A stretch of 64,000 nt of DNA, taken from contig CAYTGN010000010.1 of assembly GCA_964437415.1 (NCBI GenBank), positions 52,513 to 116,512 of the forward strand. The letters are read 5' to 3'. The first letter of the stretch is position 1; every line of letters begins with the position of its first letter. This DNA is from CADEDV01 sp964437415. GTDB taxonomy: Bacteria > Bacteroidota > Bacteroidia > Chitinophagales > Chitinophagaceae. Below, one piece after another: positions 27,708-36,558 of this stretch. The position numbers and the translations under genes are program-made. The notes below the pieces were generated by a model, which saw only the letters and a program-made list of their open reading frames with translations, searched no databases and was not told the origin of the DNA.

Positions 27708-28100
27708 TTATTCGATAGACTGGAAGCGTATCTCCCTTACCACTTCTTTGCTTCCTTTCACTTTCATAAACACATTTGTCCGGAAACTGCCCGAACCGGT
27801 CTGCAGGGTGCCGATGCAATAGTGGCCGCCAGGTGAATCACCTTTATGTTTCAGCTCAAATCCCCTTACTGCATTGTTGCTGAAAAAATCTTTCAGGATC
27901 ACCTGTGCCTGTGCCTTGCTGTAGTTGTCACTCTTGTCTGGCAATGTGAGTTCCACATTGTCGTCAAGATGTTTTGCCAGTTCTGAAGCGTTGCCCGAAC
28001 GAAGCGATTTGATTACCTCGTCAATCCCGTTGCTTTGCAACGAGAAGGATGACAGCATCAAAACCGATAACAACAGCAATGGTGTAAATAAAGATTTCAT
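27708..28100 (-). CDS. DUF4783 secreted protein
   Basis: 130 residues. A signal peptide covers about residues 1-22 (ends in SSFSLQS). The mature domain is an alpha+beta NTF2-like DUF4783 fold: the helix 'IDEVIKSLRSGNASELAKHL', then 'VELTLPDKSDNYSKAQA', 'ILKDFFSNN' and the closing strands 'RTNVFMKVKGSKEVVREIRF'. It is widespread in Bacteroidota and its function is unknown. NTF2-like domains often bind small ligands, but no catalytic residues can be assigned. Monocistronic, bounded by a strong terminator. Confidence 0.88.
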   Translation of the reverse strand: MKSLFTPLLLLSVLMLSSFSLQSNGIDEVIKSLRSGNASELAKHLDDNVELTLPDKSDNYSKAQAQVILKDFFSNNAVRGFELKHKGDSPGGHYCIGTLQTGSGSFRTNVFMKVKGSKEVVREIRFQSIE

Positions 28101-28320
28101 ATTAAAAAGGTTTTCACAGGTGTATTAATCTAAAAACATGCCACGAACAAAATAAGTTTTCACAGGGCACTAAAATACTAAAAACCAATCTCTTTCTTAG
28201 GTCAGGGGCCCGGAAATACAGGATTTGGGTGTAGTTTTACACGGGTCATCCGGGTAAATTCCGCAAACCCGTTTATTTAGTGTTGATAATGAATGTATTT
28301 CTGCAATTAATTCGCTGAAC

Positions 28321-29853
28321 ATGTCTGGAAAACGAGTTATTCTGGCCATCATGGACGGATGGGGATTGGGCATAGTTGCATCTGCGGATGCGATCCAACA
28401 TGCCAAAACGCCATTTACAAAGGCCCTTTATGCAAAATATCCTAATACCACCCTTGTAACCTGTGGCGAGGCCGTTGGCCTGCCGGAAGGTCAAATGGGC
28501 AATTCAGAAGTAGGCCATCTTAATCTTGGCGCCGGCAGAATTGTTTACCAGGAATTGCAGCGGATAAATGTAGCCTTAAAAGAAGGTTCGCTGGCAAAAA
28601 TCAAAAATTTTATAGCCGCAATTCATTATGCCCTGAATAATAAAAAACCACTTCACCTGCTGGGCCTGGTGAGTGATGGCGGCGTCCATTCGCATATCAA
28701 TCACCTGAAAGCAATGCTGGATGTTTGCAAAGCAGAAGGACTGACCGATGTATTCATTCATGCTTTTACAGATGGTCGTGACTGCGATCCAAAAAGCGGT
28801 TTGGGTTTTATACGGGAACTGGAAGAACATCTTGACCGCTCTGCGGGTAAGATCGCATCCGTATGTGGCCGCTATTATGCCATGGACCGCGACAAAAGAT
28901 GGGAAAGAATAAAATTAGCATATGATGCTTTGGTGAAAGGAATTGGTGAAAAAGCCGTAACCGCCGCTACAGCGGTTGAAAAATCCTACCAGGTAGGTAT
29001 TACAGACGAATTCATCAAACCCGTGGTGATTACAGGCAGCGACAATGAGCCTGTTGGCCCGATAAAAGATGGCGATGCGGTGATTTGTTTCAATTTCCGG
29101 ACGGACCGCTGCCGTGAGATCACACAAGTACTGACACAAACTGATTTCCCGGAACATGACATGAAGAAATTATCTCTTCATTATACAACGATGACGGAAT
29201 ATGACAAAACCTTCAGCAATGTGCATGTCATTTTTGAAACAGACAATCTCAACAACACATTAGGTGAAATATTGCAGAAGCATGGATTGAAACAGATCCG
29301 CATCGCTGAAACAGAGAAATATCCCCATGTCACTTTCTTTTTTAATGGCGGACGGGAAGAGCCCTTTGAAGGAGAAAGAAGGATCATGGTTCCTTCGCCA
29401 AAAGTGGCCACTTATGACCTGAAACCGGAAATGAGTGCTTATGAGATTACAGATGCTATTGTTGCCGAGATCAAACAGCGATCAGCCGACTTCATTTGCA
29501 TCAACTATGCCAATGCAGATATGGTGGGGCATACGGGCATCTGGGAAGCTGCCATCAAAGCAGTGGAAACGGTGGATCAATGCGTGGAAAAATTAGTCAC
29601 TGCCGGGCTGGCTAATGACTATACCATTTTTCTTACAGCCGATCACGGCAATTCAGATTACATGATCAATGAAGACGGATCGCCCAACACCGCCCATACG
29701 CTGAATCCGGTGCCGCTATTTATTATTGATAAGGAATGGAACGGGAAGGTCAGACCCGGTAAACTGGGTGACATTGCTCCTACTATTCTTACGATGATGA
29801 ATTTCCCGATCCCGGAAGAGATGACAGGAGAAATTTTGATTGATTCGGTTTAA
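28321..29853 (+). CDS. gpmI: 2,3-bisphosphoglycerate-independent phosphoglycerate mutase
   Basis: 510 residues, standard for GpmI, which interconverts 3- and 2-phosphoglycerate in glycolysis using two Mn ions and a phosphoserine. The first metal ligand Asp12 is in 'IMDGWG'; the catalytic Ser62 is in 'GQMGNSEVGHLNLGAGR'. The 'FTDGRDCDPKSG' segment, 'GRYYAMDRDKRWER' and the C-terminal metal motifs 'NYANADMVGHTG' and 'LTADHGNSD' are all present. The residues after DGWG read GIVASADA, where many homologues have a G-D/N-A pattern; this is a minor variation. The next gene starts 20 bases after the stop. Confidence 0.96.
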   Translation: MSGKRVILAIMDGWGLGIVASADAIQHAKTPFTKALYAKYPNTTLVTCGEAVGLPEGQMGNSEVGHLNLGAGRIVYQELQRINVALKEGSLAKIKNFIAAIHYALNNKKPLHLLGLVSDGGVHSHINHLKAMLDVCKAEGLTDVFIHAFTDGRDCDPKSGLGFIRELEEHLDRSAGKIASVCGRYYAMDRDKRWERIKLAYDALVKGIGEKAVTAATAVEKSYQVGITDEFIKPVVITGSDNEPVGPIKDGDAVICFNFRTDRCREITQVLTQTDFPEHDMKKLSLHYTTMTEYDKTFSNVHVIFETDNLNNTLGEILQKHGLKQIRIAETEKYPHVTFFFNGGREEPFEGERRIMVPSPKVATYDLKPEMSAYEITDAIVAEIKQRSADFICINYANADMVGHTGIWEAAIKAVETVDQCVEKLVTAGLANDYTIFLTADHGNSDYMINEDGSPNTAHTLNPVPLFIIDKEWNGKVRPGKLGDIAPTILTMMNFPIPEEMTGEILIDSV

Positions 29854-29873
29854 TTTAGCGCAAACAACCAGCC

Positions 29874-30359
29874 ATGCTAAAGAAGATATTGCTCCTGCTG
29901 CTTGCAGCACTGATCGTTATTCAATTCATACAGCCGAAAAGAAATAAAGCCGAAGGCCCGCAACCCAATTATATCGGTAATGCTTTCGCCATACCGGAAG
30001 ATGTGAAAACCATTTTGGCCAAAGCCTGCAACGATTGTCATAGCAATAATACAAGCTACCCCTGGTATGCCCGTTTTCAGCCGATCCATTGGTGGCTGAA
30101 CAATCATATCAATGATGGAAAGAAACATCTGAACTTTGATGATTACACCAACCGCAGCCTACGCTACCAGTATCACAAAATGGAAGAAACTATTGAAATG
30201 GTGGATGAAGGCGAAATGCCGCTGAATTCCTACACATGGACACACAAAGATGCCCGGCTTACCGATGAAGAAAAAAAGAAGATAGTGGACTGGGCCAATA
30301 CCATCATGGATACGATGAAAGCAAAATACCCGATTGACAGCCTGGTTCGCAAAAATTAG
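29874..30359 (+). CDS. Haem-binding domain protein with one CxxCH motif
   Basis: 161 residues. A single N-terminal hydrophobic helix (~4-18) acts as a signal anchor. The haem-binding (Haem_bd type) domain contains one CNDCH motif at 52-56 followed by 'SNNTSYPWYARFQPIHWWLNN', a pattern typical of this family, and helix 'HLNFDDY'. A c-type haem would be attached in the periplasm. Members are often found beside oxidoreductase or iron genes; here it lies between gpmI and a probable iron-uptake run. Electron-transfer partner unknown. Confidence 0.85.
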   Translation: MLKKILLLLLAALIVIQFIQPKRNKAEGPQPNYIGNAFAIPEDVKTILAKACNDCHSNNTSYPWYARFQPIHWWLNNHINDGKKHLNFDDYTNRSLRYQYHKMEETIEMVDEGEMPLNSYTWTHKDARLTDEEKKKIVDWANTIMDTMKAKYPIDSLVRKN

Positions 30360-30386
30360 CGCTACCTTTAAGCACCATTTTCTGAT

Positions 30387-30896
30387 GTGAAACCTGTCTT
30401 CAAAAAGATAACCGGTCTGTGCTTCATCCTGGCAACCCTCTTGCCTTTTTTGCTGCCTTTTTCATTAGATATCAAGCAAGAGATCATCCGAAGGATGATG
30501 AAACAAAAAGTTGAATCTGCACGGCAGCTTCAAACAGTTATCATTCCGCAGAAAGAAGTGATCTGGATAGATGAGCATGAAATATGGGTAAACGAAAGCA
30601 TGTTTGACATCAGCAGCATGAAATTTGAAAACGGCCTTTATACCTTCACCGGACTATATGATGAAGAGGAAACCAGGCTTGTCAAACAAAGAAACCAGCA
30701 CTCAAAAAAAGGACGGGAAGAAAACAAAGTACTTTCACTGCTTTTTCTTTGCTTTCAGCAGGTACTTTGCAATGACCGTCAGGCTGTTAATTCCATGCTG
30801 CCTGTTTCCCGGCAAAAACATTTTATTTTCTCAGAGAAAGAGATCAATACTGCTTATCCTGTTTTGACCCCTCCCCCAAAAAATTTGCTCATATAG
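30387..30896 (+). CDS. Hypothetical membrane-anchored protein upstream of a TonB receptor
   Basis: 169 residues from a GTG start; the overlapping ATG two bases earlier is followed at once by a stop. One hydrophobic helix at about residues 8-26 ('ITGLCFILATLLPFLLPF'). The next part is amphipathic and contains 'IIPQKEVIWIDEHEIWVNESMFDISS', suggesting beta strands, followed by a charged segment and a histidine/cysteine-bearing tail (NQHSKK, CFQQVLCNDR). I do not recognise the family. It is 37 bases ahead of the TonB receptor gene on the same strand, so a role in the same uptake system is the best inference. Confidence 0.6.
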   Translation: MKPVFKKITGLCFILATLLPFLLPFSLDIKQEIIRRMMKQKVESARQLQTVIIPQKEVIWIDEHEIWVNESMFDISSMKFENGLYTFTGLYDEEETRLVKQRNQHSKKGREENKVLSLLFLCFQQVLCNDRQAVNSMLPVSRQKHFIFSEKEINTAYPVLTPPPKNLLI

Positions 30897-30933
30897 CTTA
30901 GTTAACCCGTTACTGTAAACATTCAAAATTCTT

Positions 30934-33138
30934 ATGAGCAATAAGTATGCTTTTATATTGCTATGCACCTGCTGCATGGTTTTGCCGGGATATGCTCAGT
31001 TGGACAGCGCTTCACAAACACTGGAGGAGATTATACTTTCTGCCAGTAAATGGGAGCAAAAACTGAGTGAAATACCCAATAAGATCACACGGATAAATAA
31101 ACAGCAGATAATGTTTGGAAATGCACAGACCTCTGCCGACCTGTTAGGACAGAGCGGCTCCGTATATATTCAAAAAAGCCAGTTAGGCGGCGGCAGTCCC
31201 ATGATAAGGGGTTTTGCCACCAACCGGATATTATTGGTGGTGGACGGGGTGAGAATGAATAATGCCATTTTTCGCAGCGGCAATCTCCAAAATATCATCA
31301 GCATTGATGCACTTGCAGCAGAATCAGCCGAAGTGATCTTTGGCCCGGGTTCACTCATCTATGGCAGTGATGCTATTGGGGGAGTGATTGATTTTCACTC
31401 TCTGCAGGCACGATTTTCTTCAAACGAAAAGCCACTCGTAAAAGCAAACCTGATCGGTCGATATTCTACTGCCAATAAAGAAAAAACAGCCCATGCTGAC
31501 GTTAATATCGGGTGGAAAAAATGGGCATTATTGTCCTCTTTTAGTTTCAGCAGTTTTGATGATCTGAAGATGGGTAAAAATGGCGGGCAAAACAGCTACC
31601 TGCGGCGGGAATATGTAATCAGGGAGAATAACAGCGATGTGATCGTTCCCAACACTGATCCCCGCATTCAGCGCTTCAGCGGCTATGACCAGTTGAATCT
31701 TTTGCAAAAAATCCGGTTCAAACCATCTGAACACTGGAACCTGCAGTATAGTTTCACTCATGCAAATACAGGTGATGCTCCTCGATATGATCGTTTGATA
31801 CAGTACCGCAACGGCGCCCTTCGCTTTGCAGAATGGTACTATGGTCCCATGATCTGGCAAATGCACAACCTGCAGGTCTTACATTCAAAGAAAAACAAAT
31901 GGTATAATGAAGCAAGGCTTACAGCCGCTTACCAGGATTACACCGAAAGCCGGGTTGACAGAACAAGGAATAACAACAACCGAAACCTCCAGGAAGAACA
32001 GGTAGATGCGGTGAATGTGAACTGGGATGCAACGAAGAGTTTTTCAAAGCACCAGTTGTTTTACGGGATGGAATATGTGTTTAATAAAGTGAGGTCATTT
32101 GGTGTAAGAACAAATATCAGCAACGGCAGCGCTTCGCCGATGGTGAGCCGCTATCCTGACGGCAGCACCTGGAGCACAGCCGGGCTGTACGGAAGCTTTA
32201 AATTGAATCCCGTTCCGAAATTCACATTGACAACGGGTTTGAGATACAGTTTCAATTCACTTAACGCCACATTTGATACCACTTTTATCAAGTTTCCTTA
32301 CCAGCGAACCCGCTTGCAGGATGCTGCATTGACAGGCAATGCAGGTTTTGTTTTCAGACCAGACGCCGGCTGGCAACTGAAAGGGAATATTTCAACCGGT
32401 TATCGCATGCCCAATGTAGATGATGTGGGCAAGCTGTTTGAAAGTGTGCCTGGCAACATCACTGTTCCAAATCCGCAATTAAAGCCGGAATATGCTTGGA
32501 ATTTTGAAGCAGCAGTTATAAAAGAAGTGACCGGTAAATTCAAAATAGAAATGGCCGGTTTTCACAGCATCCTTACTGATGCTATTGTACGAAGGCCATT
32601 TCGTTTCAACGGAGAAGACAGTATTGTCTTTGACGGAACGCTGAGCCAGGTGGAAGCCCTGCAAAATGTGGCCCGCGCCACTGTGTGGGGGCTACAGGCT
32701 GGAGCAGAAGTGTTTTTTTGCCCGTCTTTATCCTTACAAACTTATGTCAACCTGATCAGCGGAAAGGAAACTGATGATGAGAATGACGTGCAGGTACCCC
32801 TACGTCATGCACCGCCCTTTTACGGCAGCACCATTCTACGCTACCGTACACAAAAATGGTGGATAGAGTTTTCTGTTATCTATAACAGCAAATTGAAGCA
32901 TGAAGACCTGGCTCCTTCTGAAAAAGCCAAAACAGATATTTATGCCCTGGATGGGAACGGGCTGCCCTATTCACCCGGATGGTACACTCTGAACTTTAGA
33001 TTTTCTTACCCGTTGATGAAACATCTGCAGCTTAACTGCGGATGGGAAAATATCAGCAACCAGCGCTACCTGCCGTATTCCTCCGGTATCGTTGCAGCCG
33101 GAAGTAATTTAATTGTTTCGTTGAGAGCATCACTTTAA
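30934..33138 (+). CDS. TonB-dependent receptor, probable haem/iron type
   Basis: 734 residues. Signal peptide ~1-21, then a plug domain with 'LEEIILSASKWEQKLSEIP', 'GSPMIRGFATNRILLVVDG' and 'VIFGPGSLIYGSDAIGGVI', and a 22-strand type barrel ending with an aromatic/hydrophobic terminal strand (IVSLRASL). 'GYRMPN' near residue 489 and 'NPQLKPEY' near 512 sit where haem receptors have FRAP and NPxL, which hints at haem or haemoglobin, but these motifs also occur in other receptors. A PepSY protein follows, supporting iron. It would take up its ligand across the outer membrane using TonB energy. Confidence 0.85.
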   Translation: MSNKYAFILLCTCCMVLPGYAQLDSASQTLEEIILSASKWEQKLSEIPNKITRINKQQIMFGNAQTSADLLGQSGSVYIQKSQLGGGSPMIRGFATNRILLVVDGVRMNNAIFRSGNLQNIISIDALAAESAEVIFGPGSLIYGSDAIGGVIDFHSLQARFSSNEKPLVKANLIGRYSTANKEKTAHADVNIGWKKWALLSSFSFSSFDDLKMGKNGGQNSYLRREYVIRENNSDVIVPNTDPRIQRFSGYDQLNLLQKIRFKPSEHWNLQYSFTHANTGDAPRYDRLIQYRNGALRFAEWYYGPMIWQMHNLQVLHSKKNKWYNEARLTAAYQDYTESRVDRTRNNNNRNLQEEQVDAVNVNWDATKSFSKHQLFYGMEYVFNKVRSFGVRTNISNGSASPMVSRYPDGSTWSTAGLYGSFKLNPVPKFTLTTGLRYSFNSLNATFDTTFIKFPYQRTRLQDAALTGNAGFVFRPDAGWQLKGNISTGYRMPNVDDVGKLFESVPGNITVPNPQLKPEYAWNFEAAVIKEVTGKFKIEMAGFHSILTDAIVRRPFRFNGEDSIVFDGTLSQVEALQNVARATVWGLQAGAEVFFCPSLSLQTYVNLISGKETDDENDVQVPLRHAPPFYGSTILRYRTQKWWIEFSVIYNSKLKHEDLAPSEKAKTDIYALDGNGLPYSPGWYTLNFRFSYPLMKHLQLNCGWENISNQRYLPYSSGIVAAGSNLIVSLRASL

Positions 33139-33190
33139 ATCAACAAGGCTTGTGGATTTTTATCACAGGCCTCTATTAAAAGAATTACGT

Positions 33191-33778
33191 ATGACTAACA
33201 CCAAACAACAAGCCCGCTGGATAAGAGCCTTCCGATGGCTGCACCGCAAGATTGCGATTTTCCTCTTTATTTTTTTCCTGCTAATTGCAGTAACAGGGAT
33301 TCTCTTAGGTATCAAAAAACAAACTGGCCTGCTGGCCCCAACTCAAAAAGGTGTGTCAAAAGACCTTGCCACATGGCTGCCTATTGATAGTCTTTATAAA
33401 AATGCTGTCCGTTACCTGAAAGACTCGGTTTCATCAGGTCTCTCTGCCGATATTGACCGGGTTGATATACGACCCGATAGGGGAATTGTAAAGTTTACTT
33501 TCAAAGATCACTTCAACGGCCTCCAGCTCGACGGCAGCACAGGCCAGTTATTGTCGGTAGAGAAAAGAAAAAGCGATTTTATTGAAAAACTACATGACGG
33601 TTCCATCCTCGACACTTTTTTTGGAACTGGTGGCGACCAGATCAAGGTTTCTTACACTGTTATCATGGGTTTTAGCCTGCTGATGCTGGTCATCACCGGT
33701 ATGTGGCTTTGGTATGGCCCTAAAAGACTCCGGAAAAGCCGCCGGAAAACCGGCCAATCCGCTACAGGAGGGCCTTAA
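33191..33778 (+). CDS. PepSY-associated transmembrane protein
   Basis: 195 residues from the ATG at 33191; an earlier in-frame start at 33152 would overlap a hairpin and adds no recognisable sequence. A basic N-terminus with 'RWLHRKIAIFLFIFFLLIAVTG' gives the first helix and the typical PepSY_TM entry with its conserved His, a periplasmic PepSY-like domain follows (~40-150), and a second helix 'TVIMGFSLLMLVITGMWLWYG' ends in a basic tail. Proteins of this type often accompany TonB receptors for siderophores or haem and may act in reductive iron release. It is 52 bases downstream of the receptor. Confidence 0.85.
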   Translation: MTNTKQQARWIRAFRWLHRKIAIFLFIFFLLIAVTGILLGIKKQTGLLAPTQKGVSKDLATWLPIDSLYKNAVRYLKDSVSSGLSADIDRVDIRPDRGIVKFTFKDHFNGLQLDGSTGQLLSVEKRKSDFIEKLHDGSILDTFFGTGGDQIKVSYTVIMGFSLLMLVITGMWLWYGPKRLRKSRRKTGQSATGGP

Positions 33779-33866
33779 ACCCAATTCTTTCTGACTCAAA
33801 TTTTACAGAGACGTGCAGCATTTGTTTATGAAAATTGTCTAAATTACAGGCTGCCAAAGGACACTC

Positions 33867-34448
33867 ATGACTGAGGAAGCCATTTTAAAAGGTTGTTTGA
33901 ACAATGATCCGGTTGCACAGCGGGAACTGTATAATCGCTACAGTTCAAAAATGCTGGCTGTTTGTTACCGGTTTGCTCACAACCGTGAGGATGCTGAAGA
34001 TATGCTGCAGGAAGGCTTTATTAAGGTCTTTTTACAGATGCATACATTTGAGAACAGGGGGGCTTTTGAAGGCTGGATCAGGCGAATCGTAGTGCATACC
34101 TGCATCAACATTCTCAAAAAAAATAAGAAGTTCAATGAAAGTGTGGACATTATCCACGCAACGGCTATACAGGTGAGAGAGGAAAGTGTGCCGGCCATCA
34201 TACAGGCCAAACAGGTGGTTGAATGTATCCGTTTATTGCCTATCGGCTACCGGACCGTTCTTAACCTGTACGCAGTGGAAGGATATAGTCACAGGGAGAT
34301 TGCTGAAGCATTGGATATAGAAGAAAGCACCAGCCGGAGCCAATATACCAGGGCTAGGGCAATGCTGGAAGATATATTAATAAGAAAAAAGATCCTTCAA
34401 AAACCGAAACAACATATTGATTGGCTTGCTGCTGTTAGCCAGCGATAA
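33867..34448 (+). CDS. ECF-type RNA polymerase sigma factor
   Basis: 193 residues. Region 2 is 'LYNRYSSKMLAVCYRFAHNREDAEDMLQEGFIKVF' (residues ~19-55; quoted in two pieces by its ends LYNRY and FIKVF), and region 4 is 'GYSHREIAEALDIEES' with the recognition helix 'TSRSQYTRARAMLEDIL'. There is no region 1 or 3, as in ECF sigmas. The next gene, 32 bases away, encodes a protein with an anti-sigma-like N-terminus, the usual Bacteroidota pairing. It probably controls an envelope regulon that includes its own neighbours. Confidence 0.92.
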   Translation: MTEEAILKGCLNNDPVAQRELYNRYSSKMLAVCYRFAHNREDAEDMLQEGFIKVFLQMHTFENRGAFEGWIRRIVVHTCINILKKNKKFNESVDIIHATAIQVREESVPAIIQAKQVVECIRLLPIGYRTVLNLYAVEGYSHREIAEALDIEESTSRSQYTRARAMLEDILIRKKILQKPKQHIDWLAAVSQR

Positions 34449-34480
34449 AAAATATTCGTATCCTTAATTAGTAACTGGTT

Positions 34481-35896
34481 ATGCAGAGTGATTTACATAA
34501 CAGGGATTTTGAGCAGTATCTGAAGCAGACCGCTGATCAATACCGGATGTTCCCCTCCGAAAAGGTGTGGCAGGGCATTGATAATGCACTGCATACCCGC
34601 CGCAGGTGGTATGGCCTTGGGTTGACCTTCCTGCTGCTGCTGACCGGTGCTGCCGTCACTTTTGTTATGTTAAAGATGCCGTCTAAACAAAATGAACCCG
34701 TTGCAGATATTCTCCTCAGTCCCGATGATGCATTCAGACCTGAAAAGAAAAATGTTTTTGTTGCTGACAACTCTCCGGCTGCTGCTGATAGACAGGTGAA
34801 TCCTCAATTCCTTGAGCCATTGATCGGTGCTTCTGTTACATCTCCTTTCCCGGCTCCTTTGGTTATTGCTGAGAAGGATGAAGTGATAATACCTGCGGAA
34901 AAACAAAATATTGTTCCTGGCAGTATAGCTGTTCAGCAGCCACAGGCCCTTGTATTGGAAACAATTCCTTCTAAAAACATTGTTCTGGCAGAAACAAAAA
35001 CAATTTCATCGCCTGCCGAAATAGCAACCAGCGTCAACGATAACAGTTTCGAAGAAATACAGTCATTGCCGCAAAAAGATATTGTTTCATTACCCCGCTA
35101 TTCAGGAGATATTTATCCGCTTACCATTGAAAGTGTAGTAAACAGTTTCAGACTTGCCGGAAAGAAGAAGAACTTCACATTACAGTTTCATATATCGCCT
35201 ACGATCAGCTACAGGAAATTGTCAGAAAACAAAACTTTCCTGCAGAATGCTGCTGCTAATGGGACCATTCCCGGTTATGCAGCCTACTCTGACGTAAACA
35301 ATTATGTAAATCACAAACCCGACATGGGTCTTGAGCTGGGCTTTACCGGAAGATATGCGCTGTCCAATAGTTTAAGACTGAGAGCCGGTATTAACTTTAA
35401 CGTGAGCCGTTACGATATCAGAGCCTATGATTCGCAAACAGAAGTGGCCACAATCGCACTTGACGCAGGAGGATCTGGCAGATCTTCTATTACCCGCATT
35501 ACCAATTATCGCAATTTCAGTGGCGGAGATGCTAACTGGCTTAAAAACCTTTACTATTCGGCCTCTCTTCCGGTTGGTGCTGAGTTTCTGTTCAAAAGTA
35601 AAACCAACACAAGATTCGGCGTGGCTGCCACTATCCAGCCTACTTATATTATACGGAACAGGGCCTTCCTCATCACTACAGACTATAAAAACTACATAGA
35701 GGAGCCGTCATTGGTAAGACGCTGGAACATGAATACCAGTTTTGAAACCTTTGCCAACATACCTATTGGCGGAGCCATTTTCCAGGTAGGTCCGCAGGTT
35801 CGTTACCAGCTAAACTCAAGTTTTGTAGATAAATACCCTGTTAAAGAAAATCTGTTTGATTTTGGTTTCAAGGTGGGCATTCAGCTCAACCAATAG
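34481..35896 (+). CDS. Anti-sigma-like N-terminus joined to an outer-membrane-barrel-like C-terminus
   Basis: 471 residues. Residues 1-43 are polar with 'FEQYLKQTADQYRMFPSEKVWQGI', the kind of cytoplasmic helix seen in Bacteroidota anti-sigma factors. A single transmembrane helix lies at ~44-63 ('YGLGLTFLLLLTGAAVTFVM'). A low-complexity Pro/Val/Ala segment spans ~65-215, then ~250 residues of alternating beta strands (Tyr/Phe-rich, e.g. 'LQFHISPTISYRKL', 'FAN IPIGGAIFQVGPQVRYQL') end in 'FGFKVGIQLNQ'. The C-terminal half looks like a porin-like barrel. It is coupled to the sigma factor gene. Whether the barrel inserts in the outer membrane while the helix stays in the inner membrane is open. 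Confidence 0.7.
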   Translation: MQSDLHNRDFEQYLKQTADQYRMFPSEKVWQGIDNALHTRRRWYGLGLTFLLLLTGAAVTFVMLKMPSKQNEPVADILLSPDDAFRPEKKNVFVADNSPAAADRQVNPQFLEPLIGASVTSPFPAPLVIAEKDEVIIPAEKQNIVPGSIAVQQPQALVLETIPSKNIVLAETKTISSPAEIATSVNDNSFEEIQSLPQKDIVSLPRYSGDIYPLTIESVVNSFRLAGKKKNFTLQFHISPTISYRKLSENKTFLQNAAANGTIPGYAAYSDVNNYVNHKPDMGLELGFTGRYALSNSLRLRAGINFNVSRYDIRAYDSQTEVATIALDAGGSGRSSITRITNYRNFSGGDANWLKNLYYSASLPVGAEFLFKSKTNTRFGVAATIQPTYIIRNRAFLITTDYKNYIEEPSLVRRWNMNTSFETFANIPIGGAIFQVGPQVRYQLNSSFVDKYPVKENLFDFGFKVGIQLNQ

Positions 35897-35982
35897 TGAA
35901 CAAATCAATACTAACTGCTGCTTTATTTAAATATCCCGCTGCATTCAAACGGCGGGATATTTCTTTTACGCTAATTTTGGGC

Positions 35983-36558
35983 ATGAAGTATTTTAGTTTT
36001 CTTTTCTCCGCCATCCTGCTTCTTCTTGCTGCATGCAGGTCCAAAAACAATACGACCGTCAGCCATTTCCCGGTTCTTTCTTACATCCAAAGCCAGGTGG
36101 CACATGTGGATACTTCGTTGTACTCCATCATAAAGCTTGACTATAAAGACAGTTCCGATGCCGACACTTCTTATATACGCCGGGAAGACTTCAGGGAACT
36201 TTCGAAAGACTTCCTCGAAATACCCGACATCAGCACTTCTTCTGCCGGAAAAAGATTTACAGAAGAAAAAAGATACGATGAGACCCTGGGCAGGGTGGTA
36301 CTGGCCTATCTGCCCAAAGAACCAGAAAAAGAAAACCTGCAACGACAGGAAGTACTTATTGCTCCCAGCGCAGCCGGTGACAAAGTGACCAGCATTTTTA
36401 TTGATCTTCTTTACCAAACAAGGGACAGTTCTGTTCAAAAAAGAATGCTGTGGCGTGTGGATCAAAGCTTCCAGGTGACTATCATTCGCCAAAAACCCGG
36501 TGAGCCGGAAACAATCAGTATAAACAAAGTCATCTGGAATGAACCTACCGATCAATGA
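35983..36558 (+). CDS. Lipoprotein, unknown function
   Basis: 191 residues from the ATG at 35983; the 29 codons of open frame before it overlap the end of the preceding gene and lack a signal. Lipobox LLAAC gives Cys about residue 18. The mature part is alpha/beta with 'LSYIQSQVAHVDTSLYSIIKL' and a C-terminal 'MLWRVDQSFQVTIIRQKPG' strand pair. I do not recognise the family. Its stop overlaps the uvrC start (ATGA), so the two are translationally coupled. Confidence 0.78.
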   Translation: MKYFSFLFSAILLLLAACRSKNNTTVSHFPVLSYIQSQVAHVDTSLYSIIKLDYKDSSDADTSYIRREDFRELSKDFLEIPDISTSSAGKRFTEEKRYDETLGRVVLAYLPKEPEKENLQRQEVLIAPSAAGDKVTSIFIDLLYQTRDSSVQKRMLWRVDQSFQVTIIRQKPGEPETISINKVIWNEPTDQ

